Notes under the pieces: model-generated
What the model was told of the DNA's origin: nothing
Databases searched by the model: none
The model's input: only the letters and a program-made list of their open reading frames with translations
Shown here: positions 50,628 to 59,023 of the stretch, one piece after another
How the letters are laid out: the number at the start of each line of letters is the position of its first letter
Numbering within the stretch: the first letter of the stretch is position 1
NCBI RefSeq assembly: GCF_040219215.1
Contig: NZ_JAVJSX010000039.1
Coordinates: 1 to 64,000, forward strand
Length of the DNA: 64,000 nt
Direction: 5' to 3'
Origin: Thalassobaculum_A sp040219215
GTDB taxonomy: Bacteria > Pseudomonadota > Alphaproteobacteria > Thalassobaculales > Thalassobaculaceae
Translations under genes and position numbers: made by a program

Positions 50628-51929
50628 ATGCCGATTTCCATCCTGATGCCGGCTTTGTCGCCCACCATGAGCGAGGGCAACCTCGCCAAGTGGCACGTCA
50701 AGGAAGGCGACACGATCAGCGCCGGTGACGTGATTGCCGAAATCGAGACCGACAAGGCCACCATGGAGGTCGAGGCGGTCGAAGAGGGCAAGATCGGCAA
50801 GATCGTCGTAGCCGAAGGCACCGAGGGCGTGGCGGTCAACGCGGTCATCGCCTGGTTGCTGGAAGAGGGCGAGAGCGCCGGCGATATTCCCTCCGATGGA
50901 GGTCACGCGCCAGCGCCGAAGCCCGCACCGGCGGCCGAGGCAGCTGCTCCGCAATCCGCCGCCAAGGCCGAACCGGCAAAGGCCGAAGCGCCAGCCGCGC
51001 CGGCTCCCAAGGCTTCCGGCGACCGGGTGTTCGCCAGCCCGCTGGCAAAGCGGATGGCCGAGCAGGCCGGGATCGATCTGGGAGCCGTCAAGGGTTCCGG
51101 GCCGAACGGCCGGATCGTGAAGGCCGACATCGAGGCTGCGGTCTCTGGCGGTGCCCCGAAGAAGGCCGCAGCGACAGCGGCTCCGGCCCCTGCAGCTGCT
51201 GCGCCTTCGCTCGGCCAGGCTCCGTCGGCCGACGTGCCGGGTATGCCCGACTACGAAGAGACCCCGAACTCCGGCATGCGCAAGGTCATCGCCAAGCGCC
51301 TGACCGAGTCCAAGCAATTCGCGCCGCACTTCTACCTGACGATCGACTGCGAGATCGACGAACTGCTGAAGGTCCGCAAAGACCTGAACGCCAAGGGCGA
51401 CGACTTCAAGCTGTCGGTCAACGACCTGGTGATCCGTGCGGCGGCCCTGGCGCTGAAGAAGGTCCCGGCGGCCAACGCCTCGTGGACCGAAAAAGCGATC
51501 CGGATCTACAAGCAGGTCGACATCTCGGTCGCGGTCGCGATTGACGATGGCCTGATCACGCCGGTCATCAGGGATGCGGGCTCCAAAGGCCTGAAGCAAA
51601 TCTCCGCGGAGATGAAGGACCTGGCGACCCGGGCGCGCGATCGCAAGCTGAAGCCGGAGGAGTTCCAGGGCGGGACCTTCTCGATCTCGAACCTCGGCAT
51701 GTTCGGCATCAAGGACTTCGCCGCGGTCATCAACCCGCCCCAGGGCGCCATCCTGGCGGTCGGCGCCGGCGAGCAGCGCGCGGTGGTCAAGGACGGTGCT
51801 CTCGCCATCGCTACGGTGATGAGTTGCACGCTGTCGGTCGATCACCGGGTGGTGGACGGCGCCATCGGTGCGCAGTTCCTGGCCGCCTTCAAGAAGCTGG
51901 TCGAAGACCCGCTCACCATGCTGCTCTGA
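50628..51929 (+). CDS. pdhC: Dihydrolipoamide acetyltransferase (PDH E2)
   Basis: 433 residues: one lipoyl domain (1-80, EIETDKATMEVEA), an Ala/Pro linker, a peripheral-subunit-binding domain (RVFASPLAKRMAEQAG ... GSGPNGRIVKADIE), a second linker, and the catalytic domain ending with DHRVVDGAIGAQFLAAFKKL (the His active site). It builds the multimeric core of the PDH complex. It starts 15 bases after pdhB. Confidence 0.97.
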   Translation: MPISILMPALSPTMSEGNLAKWHVKEGDTISAGDVIAEIETDKATMEVEAVEEGKIGKIVVAEGTEGVAVNAVIAWLLEEGESAGDIPSDGGHAPAPKPAPAAEAAAPQSAAKAEPAKAEAPAAPAPKASGDRVFASPLAKRMAEQAGIDLGAVKGSGPNGRIVKADIEAAVSGGAPKKAAATAAPAPAAAAPSLGQAPSADVPGMPDYEETPNSGMRKVIAKRLTESKQFAPHFYLTIDCEIDELLKVRKDLNAKGDDFKLSVNDLVIRAAALALKKVPAANASWTEKAIRIYKQVDISVAVAIDDGLITPVIRDAGSKGLKQISAEMKDLATRARDRKLKPEEFQGGTFSISNLGMFGIKDFAAVINPPQGAILAVGAGEQRAVVKDGALAIATVMSCTLSVDHRVVDGAIGAQFLAAFKKLVEDPLTMLL

Positions 51930-51947
51930 GATCGGGGAGGGACCGCA

Positions 51948-53360
51948 ATGGCCGAAACCCAATTCGACGTCATCGTCGTCGGAGGCGGCCCGGGCGGGTA
52001 CGTCGCGGCGATCCGCGCAGCCCAACTCGGCATGAAGGCCGCGGTTATCGAGCGGGAGCACCTGGGGGGCATCTGCCTCAACTGGGGCTGCATCCCGACC
52101 AAGGCGCTGCTGCGCTCGTCCGAGGTCTCGCACATCCTGCACAACCTTGATGCTTATGGCTTTTCTGCCAAAGACATATCGTACGATCTTAACAAAGTGG
52201 TTCAGCGGTCACGAAAGGTCGCCAAGCAGCTGTCCGGCGGCGTCGCGCACCTGTTGAAGAAGAACAAGGTCACGGTCGTCGATGGCCACGGCAAGCTGGC
52301 AGGCACCCAGGGCGGGCTGCGCAAGATCGACGTCAGCAAGGACGGAAAGCCTGTCGGCAGCTACACGGCGAAGAACGTGATCCTTGCCACCGGCGCCCGG
52401 GCGCGGACGCTGCCGGGCATGGAGCCGGACGGCAAGACCATCGTGACCTACAAGGAGGCGATGGTTCCGGACAGCATGCCCAAAAGCCTGCTGGTCATTG
52501 GTTCCGGCGCGATCGGCATGGAGTTCGCCAGCTTCCACCACGACATGGGCTGCTCCGTCACCGTCCTCGAAGTCCTGGACCGCATCCTGCCGGCGGAGGA
52601 CGAGGAGATCTCGGCGATCGCACTGAAGCAGTTCGCCAAGCAGGGCATGACGATCAAGACCGGCGTCAAGATCAGCAAGCTCGAGAAGGCCGGCAAGGGT
52701 GCCAAGGCGACCATCGAGGTTGGCGGCAAGTCCGAGACCATCGAGGTCGAGAAGGTCATCCTGGCGGTTGGCATCGTCGGCAACGTCGAGGACATCGGCC
52801 TGGAAGGCACCAAGGTGAAGGTCGAGAAGACCCACGTGGTGATCAACGAATGGATGGAGACCGGTGAACCCGGCGTCTTTGCGATTGGCGACATTGCCGG
52901 CCCGCCGTGGCTCGCCCATAAGGCCAGCCACGAGGGTGTGATCTGCGTCGAGCGGATCGCCGGCGTGAAGGGCCTGCACCCGCTGGACGTGCGCAAGATC
53001 CCGGGCTGCACCTACTGCCGCCCTCAGATCGCCAGCGTCGGGCTGAGCGAGGCGAAGGCCAAGGCCGCCGGCTACGACATCCGGGTCGGTCGGTTCCCGT
53101 TCGTCGGCAACGGCAAGGCGATCGCGCTCGGCGAACCCGACGGCATGGTCAAGACCGTGTTCGACAAGAAGACCGGCGAGTTGCTGGGCGCCCACATGAT
53201 CGGCGCCGAAGTGACGGAGCTGATCCAGGGCTACGGCGTGGCCATGACCCTGGAGACCACCGAGGCCGAGCTGATGCATGCGGTGTTCCCGCACCCGACC
53301 CTGTCGGAAATGATGCACGAGTCGGTGCTTGACGCGTACGGCCGGGCCATCCACTTCTGA
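51948..53360 (+). CDS. lpdA: Dihydrolipoyl dehydrogenase (E3)
   Basis: A FAD-disulfide oxidoreductase that reoxidises dihydrolipoyl groups with NAD. 470 residues: FAD motif VIVVGGGPGGYVAAIRAAQL, redox disulfide in GGICLNWGCIPTKALL, NAD motif LVIGSGAIGMEFASF, and C-terminal catalytic His in FPHPTLSEMMHESV. The GCIPTK type is that commonly found in alphaproteobacterial PDH operons. A 23-codon stretch at 52146-52214 uses A/T-ending codons unlike the rest of the gene. Confidence 0.97.
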   Translation: MAETQFDVIVVGGGPGGYVAAIRAAQLGMKAAVIEREHLGGICLNWGCIPTKALLRSSEVSHILHNLDAYGFSAKDISYDLNKVVQRSRKVAKQLSGGVAHLLKKNKVTVVDGHGKLAGTQGGLRKIDVSKDGKPVGSYTAKNVILATGARARTLPGMEPDGKTIVTYKEAMVPDSMPKSLLVIGSGAIGMEFASFHHDMGCSVTVLEVLDRILPAEDEEISAIALKQFAKQGMTIKTGVKISKLEKAGKGAKATIEVGGKSETIEVEKVILAVGIVGNVEDIGLEGTKVKVEKTHVVINEWMETGEPGVFAIGDIAGPPWLAHKASHEGVICVERIAGVKGLHPLDVRKIPGCTYCRPQIASVGLSEAKAKAAGYDIRVGRFPFVGNGKAIALGEPDGMVKTVFDKKTGELLGAHMIGAEVTELIQGYGVAMTLETTEAELMHAVFPHPTLSEMMHESVLDAYGRAIHF

Positions 53361-53394
53361 GGCGGTCCATTCCGCGACCGCGAAAGGATTGTTG

Positions 53395-54426
53395 ATGAGC
53401 GAGACGAGCCCCGTGGCGACGACGACACACGATAGTGTCGGCGCTCAGCCCGAGCGCGTGCGCCATCCCGAGAAGGCGCACCGCCCGGACAACCCGGTGC
53501 AGAAGCGCAAGCCGGCCTGGATCCGGGTGAAGGCGCCGACCTCGGCGACCTATCACGAGACCCGGCGCATCATGCGCGAGCACAACCTGCACACCGTGTG
53601 CGAGGAAGCTGCCTGCCCGAACATCGGCGAGTGCTGGTCGAAGAAGCACGCCACCATGATGATCCTGGGCTCGGTGTGCACGCGAGCCTGTTCGTTCTGT
53701 AACGTCGCGACCGGGCGTCCCGACCAGCTCGATCCGCACGAGCCGGAGAACGTGGCGCAGTCGGTTGCCAAGCTTGGCCTCAGCCACGTCGTGATCACCT
53801 CGGTTGACCGCGACGATCTGGATGACGGTGGGGCCGGGCATTTCGCGGAGACCATCCTGCGCATCCGCCGGGCCTCCCCACGGACCACCATCGAGGTTCT
53901 GACGCCAGACTTCCTGCGCAAGAAGGACGCGCTGGCCATGGTCGTCGGCGCCAGGCCGGATGTCTTCAATCACAACCTCGAGACCGTGCCGCGCCTGTAC
54001 GGCGAGGTTCGGCCGGGTGCGCGGTACTTCGCCTCCCTGCGCCTGCTGCAGCAGGTGAAGGAGCTGGATCCGGCGATGTTCACCAAGTCTGGCATCATGG
54101 TCGGCCTAGGCGAGGGGCGCGAGGAGGTCCTGCAGCTGATGGACGATCTGCGGGCCGCCGATGTCGACTTCATGACCATCGGCCAGTACCTGCAGCCGAC
54201 GCCGAAGCATCACATCGTCGACCGGTTCGTGGAGCCGGCGGAGTTCGACGCTTACGCTCGTTTTGCCTATGCCAAGGGCTTCCTGATGGTGTCGTCGTCG
54301 CCGCTGACCCGCTCGTCGTACTTCGCCGGTGACGATTTTGCCCGGCTTCGCAGCGCCCGCGACCGTCGTCTGAACGGCGAGCAGGTGTCGGAGGCCGATG
54401 CGTTGGCTGCTCCGGCCGCCGAATAG
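53395..54426 (+). CDS. lipA: Lipoyl synthase
   Basis: A radical-SAM enzyme that inserts two sulfurs into octanoyl groups, making the lipoyl cofactor needed by pdhB and pdhC just upstream. 343 residues: auxiliary-cluster motif CEEAACPNIGECW, SAM cluster motif CTRACSFCNV, and the conserved LNHNLETVPRLY-like FNHNLETVPRLYGEVR. A 40-residue N-terminal extension is present. The ATG at 53395 follows GAAAGGA. Confidence 0.96.
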   Translation: MSETSPVATTTHDSVGAQPERVRHPEKAHRPDNPVQKRKPAWIRVKAPTSATYHETRRIMREHNLHTVCEEAACPNIGECWSKKHATMMILGSVCTRACSFCNVATGRPDQLDPHEPENVAQSVAKLGLSHVVITSVDRDDLDDGGAGHFAETILRIRRASPRTTIEVLTPDFLRKKDALAMVVGARPDVFNHNLETVPRLYGEVRPGARYFASLRLLQQVKELDPAMFTKSGIMVGLGEGREEVLQLMDDLRAADVDFMTIGQYLQPTPKHHIVDRFVEPAEFDAYARFAYAKGFLMVSSSPLTRSSYFAGDDFARLRSARDRRLNGEQVSEADALAAPAAE

Positions 54427-54448
54427 CCCGACGGAAACCGCGCACGGT

Positions 54449-54910
54449 ATGCCGACGCACGCTGAGAAGCGGGTGGTGCACCACCGCCCCGAGCAGCTTT
54501 TCCACTTGGTCGCCGACGTCGAGCGCTACCCGGAGTTCCTGCCGTGGTGCATCGGTGCGCGCATCAAGCGGCGCGATGGCCGGGTGCTCTTCGCCGACCT
54601 GGTGATTGGCTACAAGATGATCCGCGAGCGCTTTACCTCCCGGGTGGAGCCGCAGCCCGACAATCTACGGATCGACGTGACCTATACCGAGGGCCCGTTC
54701 CGATACCTGAACAACCACTGGGTCTTCACCGAGCATCCGGACGGCTGCCTGATCGATTTCTACGTGGATTTCGAGTTCAGGAACCGGATGCTGCAGAGCG
54801 TGATCGGCCTGTTTTTCAACGAGGCGGTCCGGCGCATGGTCCAGGCGTTCGAGACCCGCGCCGACGCGCTGTACGGAACGGCAGGTCCGGTTCAATCCGG
54901 CGAACGATAG
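54449..54910 (+). CDS. COQ10/RatA family polyketide-cyclase-like protein
   Basis: 153 residues of the START/SRPBCC fold. Family signs are RPEQLFHLVADVERYPEFLPWC near the start and LIDFYVDFEFRNRMLQSVIGLFFNEAVRRMVQAFETRA at the end. In eukaryotes COQ10 binds coenzyme Q; in enterics the homologue RatA acts on ribosome association, so the bacterial role is open. It follows lipA by 22 bases and its 3' end overlaps the convergent CinA-C gene by 19 bases. Confidence 0.88.
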   Translation: MPTHAEKRVVHHRPEQLFHLVADVERYPEFLPWCIGARIKRRDGRVLFADLVIGYKMIRERFTSRVEPQPDNLRIDVTYTEGPFRYLNNHWVFTEHPDGCLIDFYVDFEFRNRMLQSVIGLFFNEAVRRMVQAFETRADALYGTAGPVQSGER

Positions 54911-55404
54911 ACTTCCCTGGGGATCCGGTCGGCCAGCATCCGCAACGCGGTACGCACCGCCTCGCGACGGATGTCGGAACGATTGCCGTCGAACTCGTGC
55001 CGCTCGGTCATCGTGATGCCTCCGGTCATCGCGGACGCAAAATGCACCAGCCCCACCGGTTTGCTTGCCGTGCCACCGCCCGGACCTGCGACCCCGGTGA
55101 TCGAGATGGTCAGAAGCGCGCGCGAGCGGGCCAGCGCGCCGATCGCCATTGCCTTGGCAACTTCCTCCGAAACCGCGCCATGGCGGCTGATCATCGGCGC
55201 CGGCACGCCGAGCTGCTCGGTCTTGGCATCGTTCGAGTAGGTCACGAAGCCGCGCTCAAGGACGTCGGACGATCCGGGCACCTCGGTCAGGCATCCTGCC
55301 ACCAAGCCGCCGGTGCAGGATTCCGCGGTAGCGATCGTCAGCCCGGCCTCCCGGCAGGCGTCGATCAGGGCGGAGGCGGCATCGGTCAAGGCCACGGGCA
55401 GCAT
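54892..55404 (-). CDS. pncC: CinA C-terminal domain protein (nicotinamide-nucleotide amidase type)
   Basis: 170 residues, the stand-alone CinA-C domain, which in E. coli PncC converts NMN to nicotinate mononucleotide in the pyridine salvage cycle. Motifs: GLTIATAESCTGGLVAG, FVTYSNDAKTEQLGV and ISITGVAGPGGGTASKPVGLVHFA. The N-terminal MoeA-like half of full CinA is absent, as usual for this subgroup. The ATG at 55404 has GGAG six bases before it. It lies in the ispDF-pgpA-cinA run on the minus strand. Confidence 0.9.
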   Translation of the reverse strand: MLPVALTDAASALIDACREAGLTIATAESCTGGLVAGCLTEVPGSSDVLERGFVTYSNDAKTEQLGVPAPMISRHGAVSEEVAKAMAIGALARSRALLTISITGVAGPGGGTASKPVGLVHFASAMTGGITMTERHEFDGNRSDIRREAVRTALRMLADRIPREVYRSPD

Positions 55405-55421
55405 GTGGATCTCCGGCAATC

Positions 55422-55904
55422 TCAGGCGGTCGGGGCGATCGCCCAGCGGGCGAGCAGGATGATGGCGAAAGCGTAGAACCCGGCCACCAGATCGTCGAGC
55501 ATGACGCCTTCGGCAGTCTTCATCCGTTGGTCGATCCAGTTTGCCGGCGGCGGTTTCAGGATATCGAGCGCACGAAACGCCAGGAAGGCGCCCAGCCACC
55601 ACAGCGGGTCCGGCGGGCAGGCGGCCAATGCCAGCCACTGACCGGCGACCTCGTCGATCACGATGGCGCCGGGGTCGACCCGGCCGCTCTGGTTCTGATA
55701 GGCGCGGATTGCCGGGATTCCGGCGACGGCCGCCAGCATGGCTGCGGCCAGCAGGGCGAGCGATCCGCCGAACTCGGCGATCGGCCATGCCAACGCAACC
55801 GCGACGGCCGAGCCCCATGTGCCGGGCATGCCTGGCAGATAGCCGCTGCCAAGCCCGGTTGCGATCAGGATCCGCGGATTGGCAAGGGAAGGGCGATCAC
55901 GCAC
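55422..55904 (-). CDS. pgpA: Phosphatidylglycerophosphatase A
   Basis: A membrane enzyme that dephosphorylates phosphatidylglycerol phosphate. About 160 residues and four hydrophobic segments; family motifs are ATGLGSGYLPGMPGTWGS and DPGAIVIDEVAGQWLAL, with ALDILKPPPANWIDQRM and GVMLDDLVAG later, the acidic DE/DD motifs being metal ligands. Start is GTG at 55904 (or 55907), overlapping the ispDF stop, with GGAGGG upstream. Longer upstream frame belongs to the shadow of ispDF. Confidence 0.92.
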   Translation of the reverse strand: MRDRPSLANPRILIATGLGSGYLPGMPGTWGSAVAVALAWPIAEFGGSLALLAAAMLAAVAGIPAIRAYQNQSGRVDPGAIVIDEVAGQWLALAACPPDPLWWLGAFLAFRALDILKPPPANWIDQRMKTAEGVMLDDLVAGFYAFAIILLARWAIAPTA

Positions 55905-57066
55905 CACTGCCCTCCGGAGTCGGCAGCAGCAGAGTTGCGACGGCCTGAGCGGCCACACCCTCCTGGCGCCCGGTGAAGCCGAGCCGCTCGGTCGTCGTCG
56001 CCTTGACCGACACGCGCTCCAGGTGAACCCCGCAGATCTCGGCGATGCGCGCCCGGATGGTGTCGCGGTGTGGCCCGATCTTGGGTCGCTCACAGATGAT
56101 CGTCAGATCCAGATGGCTGATACGGCCCCCTCGCGCCACGACACGGCGCACGGCATCGGCCAGGAACCGGTCCGACGGCGCGCCGCGCCACTGCGGGTCG
56201 CTGGGTGGGAAATGCGCGCCGATATCGCCGTCGGCCATCGCGCCCAGGATTGCGTCGGTCAGTGCATGCAGGGCAACGTCGGCATCGGAGTGACCGACCA
56301 ACGCTCCATCATTCGGAATCGAGACCCCTCCGAGAATCATTGACGTCCCGGGGCCGATCCGATGCACGTCGAACCCGGTGCCGACCCGCGTCTCGAGGTG
56401 GTTGGTCAACCGCGCTTCGGCGCGCGCCAGGTCATCGCCGGTTGTCAGCTTCATGGCGTCCTCCGAACCTTCGACCAATGCGACTGCAAGACCGGCCCGT
56501 TCGGCCAGGGCCGCATCGTCGGTAGCTGGCGGCGTACCGACAGCCGCACGATGAACTGCAAGCGCCTCGGCATACCGGAACCCCTGCGGCGTCTGGGCCC
56601 GCCACAGCCCGTCGCGCGACACGGTCTCCGCCACCTTGCCGTCGCGGCCGCGCTTCAGCGTATCGACCACCGGCAGGACCGGCACTGCCGCCGGCGATGC
56701 CGAGAGCGCGTCGAGCACCCGGTCGATCATCGCCGCCGGCACGAATGGGCGCGCGGCATCGTGAATCAGAACGATGTGGGGCGTGTGGTCGGCAAGGGCC
56801 TCCAGCCCGCGCCGCACCGAGTCCTGACGCTCGGCCCCGCCGATCACCGGGTCAAGCAGCCTCAGCCCGCAGGTAGCAGCAGCGTAGAGGTCCTGATGAC
56901 CGTCGGCGATCACCACCCCGACCGAGTCGACCCGCGGATGATCCAGAAACGGCTTCAGGCAATGCCGAAGCACCGGCACGCCGCCGAGCGGCCGATACTG
57001 CTTGGGCAAGCCGCCGCCGGCTCGCTCGCCGCTTCCGGCGGCCACGATCAGCGCGATGGTCGTCAC
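55897..57066 (-). CDS. ispDF: Bifunctional IspD/IspF isoprenoid enzyme
   Basis: 389 residues carrying two MEP-pathway activities. The N-terminal domain (about 1-225) is MEP cytidylyltransferase: IVAAGSGERAGGGLPKQYRPLGG, VLIHDAARPFVP and LVEGSEDAMKLTTGDDL. The C-terminal domain (about 230-389) is MEcPP synthase: GTGFDVHRIGPG, GHSDADVALHALTDAILGA and IGAHFPPSDPQW. Fusion is typical of Alphaproteobacteria. It is divergent from the membrane-protein gene at 57165. Confidence 0.97.
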   Translation of the reverse strand: MTTIALIVAAGSGERAGGGLPKQYRPLGGVPVLRHCLKPFLDHPRVDSVGVVIADGHQDLYAAATCGLRLLDPVIGGAERQDSVRRGLEALADHTPHIVLIHDAARPFVPAAMIDRVLDALSASPAAVPVLPVVDTLKRGRDGKVAETVSRDGLWRAQTPQGFRYAEALAVHRAAVGTPPATDDAALAERAGLAVALVEGSEDAMKLTTGDDLARAEARLTNHLETRVGTGFDVHRIGPGTSMILGGVSIPNDGALVGHSDADVALHALTDAILGAMADGDIGAHFPPSDPQWRGAPSDRFLADAVRRVVARGGRISHLDLTIICERPKIGPHRDTIRARIAEICGVHLERVSVKATTTERLGFTGRQEGVAAQAVATLLLPTPEGSGA

Positions 57067-57164
57067 GTGCTGGATTTCCTCGTCGTCGGTCGGTCCGTGG
57101 CCGGGCAGGCCTTCGCATCTGGCGCCCCTGGAGCGGTGAACGATCTTAGTGTAGGCATCGGCTC

Positions 57165-57962
57165 ATGTCTCTTGCCCTGAACCTGTCGGCGCTTGCCTCT
57201 CTCGTCCCGGCCGCCCTTATGGCGCTGCGCCCGGAGTCGGGCGCCGGCCCGCGACTGTGGGCTGCAGTGCTCATTGCCGGCGTCGGAGCCATCGGCTGGA
57301 GCGTAAACCGGTTGCTGGGGCACTGGGATCCTGGCCTCGGCACGGCATTGTGGATCAGCGTGGCGGCGACGCTGGTGGTCTACGCCGGAACGGTGCTGGT
57401 CCGCCCCTGGGCCGGTCGGTTGATTTGCCTGCTGGGGCCTTACCTGCTGCTTGTCGCGTTGCTTGCGACGATGACCGCAAGGCCGACACCGGCCGGGGTC
57501 GTCGACTCGTTGCCGAGTGCCTGGGTGGTCATCCATATCCTGGTATCGCTGACGACCTATGCCCTTGCCACGCTGGCGGCGGTGGCCGGCCTTGCGGTGG
57601 TGCTCAAAGAGGCTGCGCTCAAGGCCAAGAACGAGGACGGGTGGCGTGCCGGTCTGCCGGCGGTCGCCGATGCTGATCGCCTGCAGTTCCAGTTGCTGCT
57701 GATGGCGCTGGTGGTCCTCGGTGTCGGCATCGCCAGTGGCACGGTGTTGGAGCTTTCGGAAACCGGCCGACCGCTGATCCTGGATCACAAGACGGTGCTG
57801 TCGGTTATCGCGTTCGCGATGGTTGCGACCGTTCTTGTGCTCCACGCACGGTCCGGCCTGCGCGGCCGTCGGGCGGCGCGGGTGGTGCTTTTGGTCTACC
57901 TGCTGTTGACCCTGGCCTATCCTGGCGTGAAGGCGGTTCACGCGCTCCTGCTCGGGCCGTAA
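57165..57962 (+). CDS. CcsA/YpjD-like inner membrane protein
   Basis: 265 residues with about eight membrane helices. The second half resembles the cytochrome c assembly (CcsA/YpjD) family: VVIHILVSLTTYALATLAA with its His, FQLLLMALVVLGVGIASGTV, and LDHKTVLSVIAFAMVATVLVLHARSGLRGRRA with two more His, ending LAYPGVKAVHALLLG. It lacks the WWD heme-handling motif of true CcsA, so it is likely the YpjD branch of unclear function. Ribosome site is weak. It lies before dusB without overlap. Confidence 0.75.
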   Translation: MSLALNLSALASLVPAALMALRPESGAGPRLWAAVLIAGVGAIGWSVNRLLGHWDPGLGTALWISVAATLVVYAGTVLVRPWAGRLICLLGPYLLLVALLATMTARPTPAGVVDSLPSAWVVIHILVSLTTYALATLAAVAGLAVVLKEAALKAKNEDGWRAGLPAVADADRLQFQLLLMALVVLGVGIASGTVLELSETGRPLILDHKTVLSVIAFAMVATVLVLHARSGLRGRRAARVVLLVYLLLTLAYPGVKAVHALLLGP

Positions 57963-58036
57963 CGCCGCGCTTGCCATTCCCGTCGACGACGTTACCATTG
58001 CCCAAGAATTCATCAACGAATTGTCATGCCCAAATT

Positions 58037-59023
58037 ATGAGCATATCGATCGGACCGATCTCCCTGCGGGACCCAGTGTTGCTTGCGCCGATGTCCGGCG
58101 TGACCGACCGGCCGTACCGTCGGATCGTGCGGAGCTTTGGGGTCGGCTTGGTGATTTCCGAGATGATCGCCAGCGACGCCATGTTGCGGGAGGTTCGCGA
58201 AGAACTCCTGAAGGCCGAGATCGACACCGACGATACCCCGGCCGTGGTTCAGCTCGCCGGTTGGGATCCAGCCACGATGGCGGAAGCGGCGCGGCTGGCG
58301 GTCGAAGGTGGCGCTGCCGTCATCGACATCAATATGGGATGCCCCGCCAAGAAGGTGGTCAATCGCCTGGCCGGATCGGCGCTGATGCGCGACGAAACCT
58401 TGGCCGGCCAGATCATTTCAGCGGTCGTGAACGCGGTCGCTGTGCCGGTGACGCTGAAGATGCGTACCGGCTGGGACGACAACGACCGCAACGCGCCGCG
58501 CCTGGCAAAGATCGCCGAAGACGCCGGCGTGCGCATGATCACCGTTCACGGCCGCACGCGCTGCCAGATGTACACAGGCCAGGCCGATTGGGCGTTCATC
58601 CGCCAGGTCAAGGACGCGGTTTCCGTACCTGTTGTCGCCAACGGTGACATCGCCTCGCCGGAGGATGCCGCGCAGTGTCTGAGGGAATCCGGTGCCGATG
58701 GCGTTATGATCGGTCGCGGCGCCTATGGCCGGCCCTGGATCCTCAAGCAGGTCGCCGCCCGGCTTGCCGACGAAGCACCGGTTCCGGCGCCCTCGCTCGA
58801 CGAACTGAAATTGCTCATCGTGCGGCACCTGGATGCGATGCTGTTGCACTACGGCGTCCATTCCGGGTTGCGCAACGCCCGCAAACACATCGGCTGGTAC
58901 AGCCAAGGCCTGCCGGACTCCGCCGGGTTTCGCCAGGCAGTGAACAACACCGTCGAGCCGCAGCGGGTGTTCGTCGCGATCGACCGGTACTTCGACCCCC
59001 TGATCGAGCGGAGAGCGGCGTGA
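58037..59023 (+). CDS. dusB: tRNA-dihydrouridine synthase (NifR3)
   Basis: A FMN enzyme that reduces uridine in the tRNA D loop. 328 residues: APMSGVTDRPYRRIVRSFG at the start, DINMGCPAKKVVNRLAGSALM with the catalytic Cys, TVHGRTRCQMYTG and DGVMIGRGAYGRPW. In Rhizobiales and Rhodospirillales it is called nifR3 and leads the ntrBC operon; the same arrangement is seen here. The ATG at 58037 is chosen; an earlier frame is not conserved. Its stop overlaps the ntrB GTG. Confidence 0.95.
   Translation: MSISIGPISLRDPVLLAPMSGVTDRPYRRIVRSFGVGLVISEMIASDAMLREVREELLKAEIDTDDTPAVVQLAGWDPATMAEAARLAVEGGAAVIDINMGCPAKKVVNRLAGSALMRDETLAGQIISAVVNAVAVPVTLKMRTGWDDNDRNAPRLAKIAEDAGVRMITVHGRTRCQMYTGQADWAFIRQVKDAVSVPVVANGDIASPEDAAQCLRESGADGVMIGRGAYGRPWILKQVAARLADEAPVPAPSLDELKLLIVRHLDAMLLHYGVHSGLRNARKHIGWYSQGLPDSAGFRQAVNNTVEPQRVFVAIDRYFDPLIERRAA

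Noticed and set aside
48948..52142. Minus-strand open frame of more than 1000 codons opposite pdhB and pdhC
   Set aside because: It mirrors two clear plus-strand genes. GC-rich third positions suppress stops in this antisense frame; the translation is low-complexity and rich in Arg, His and Asp with no family resemblance.
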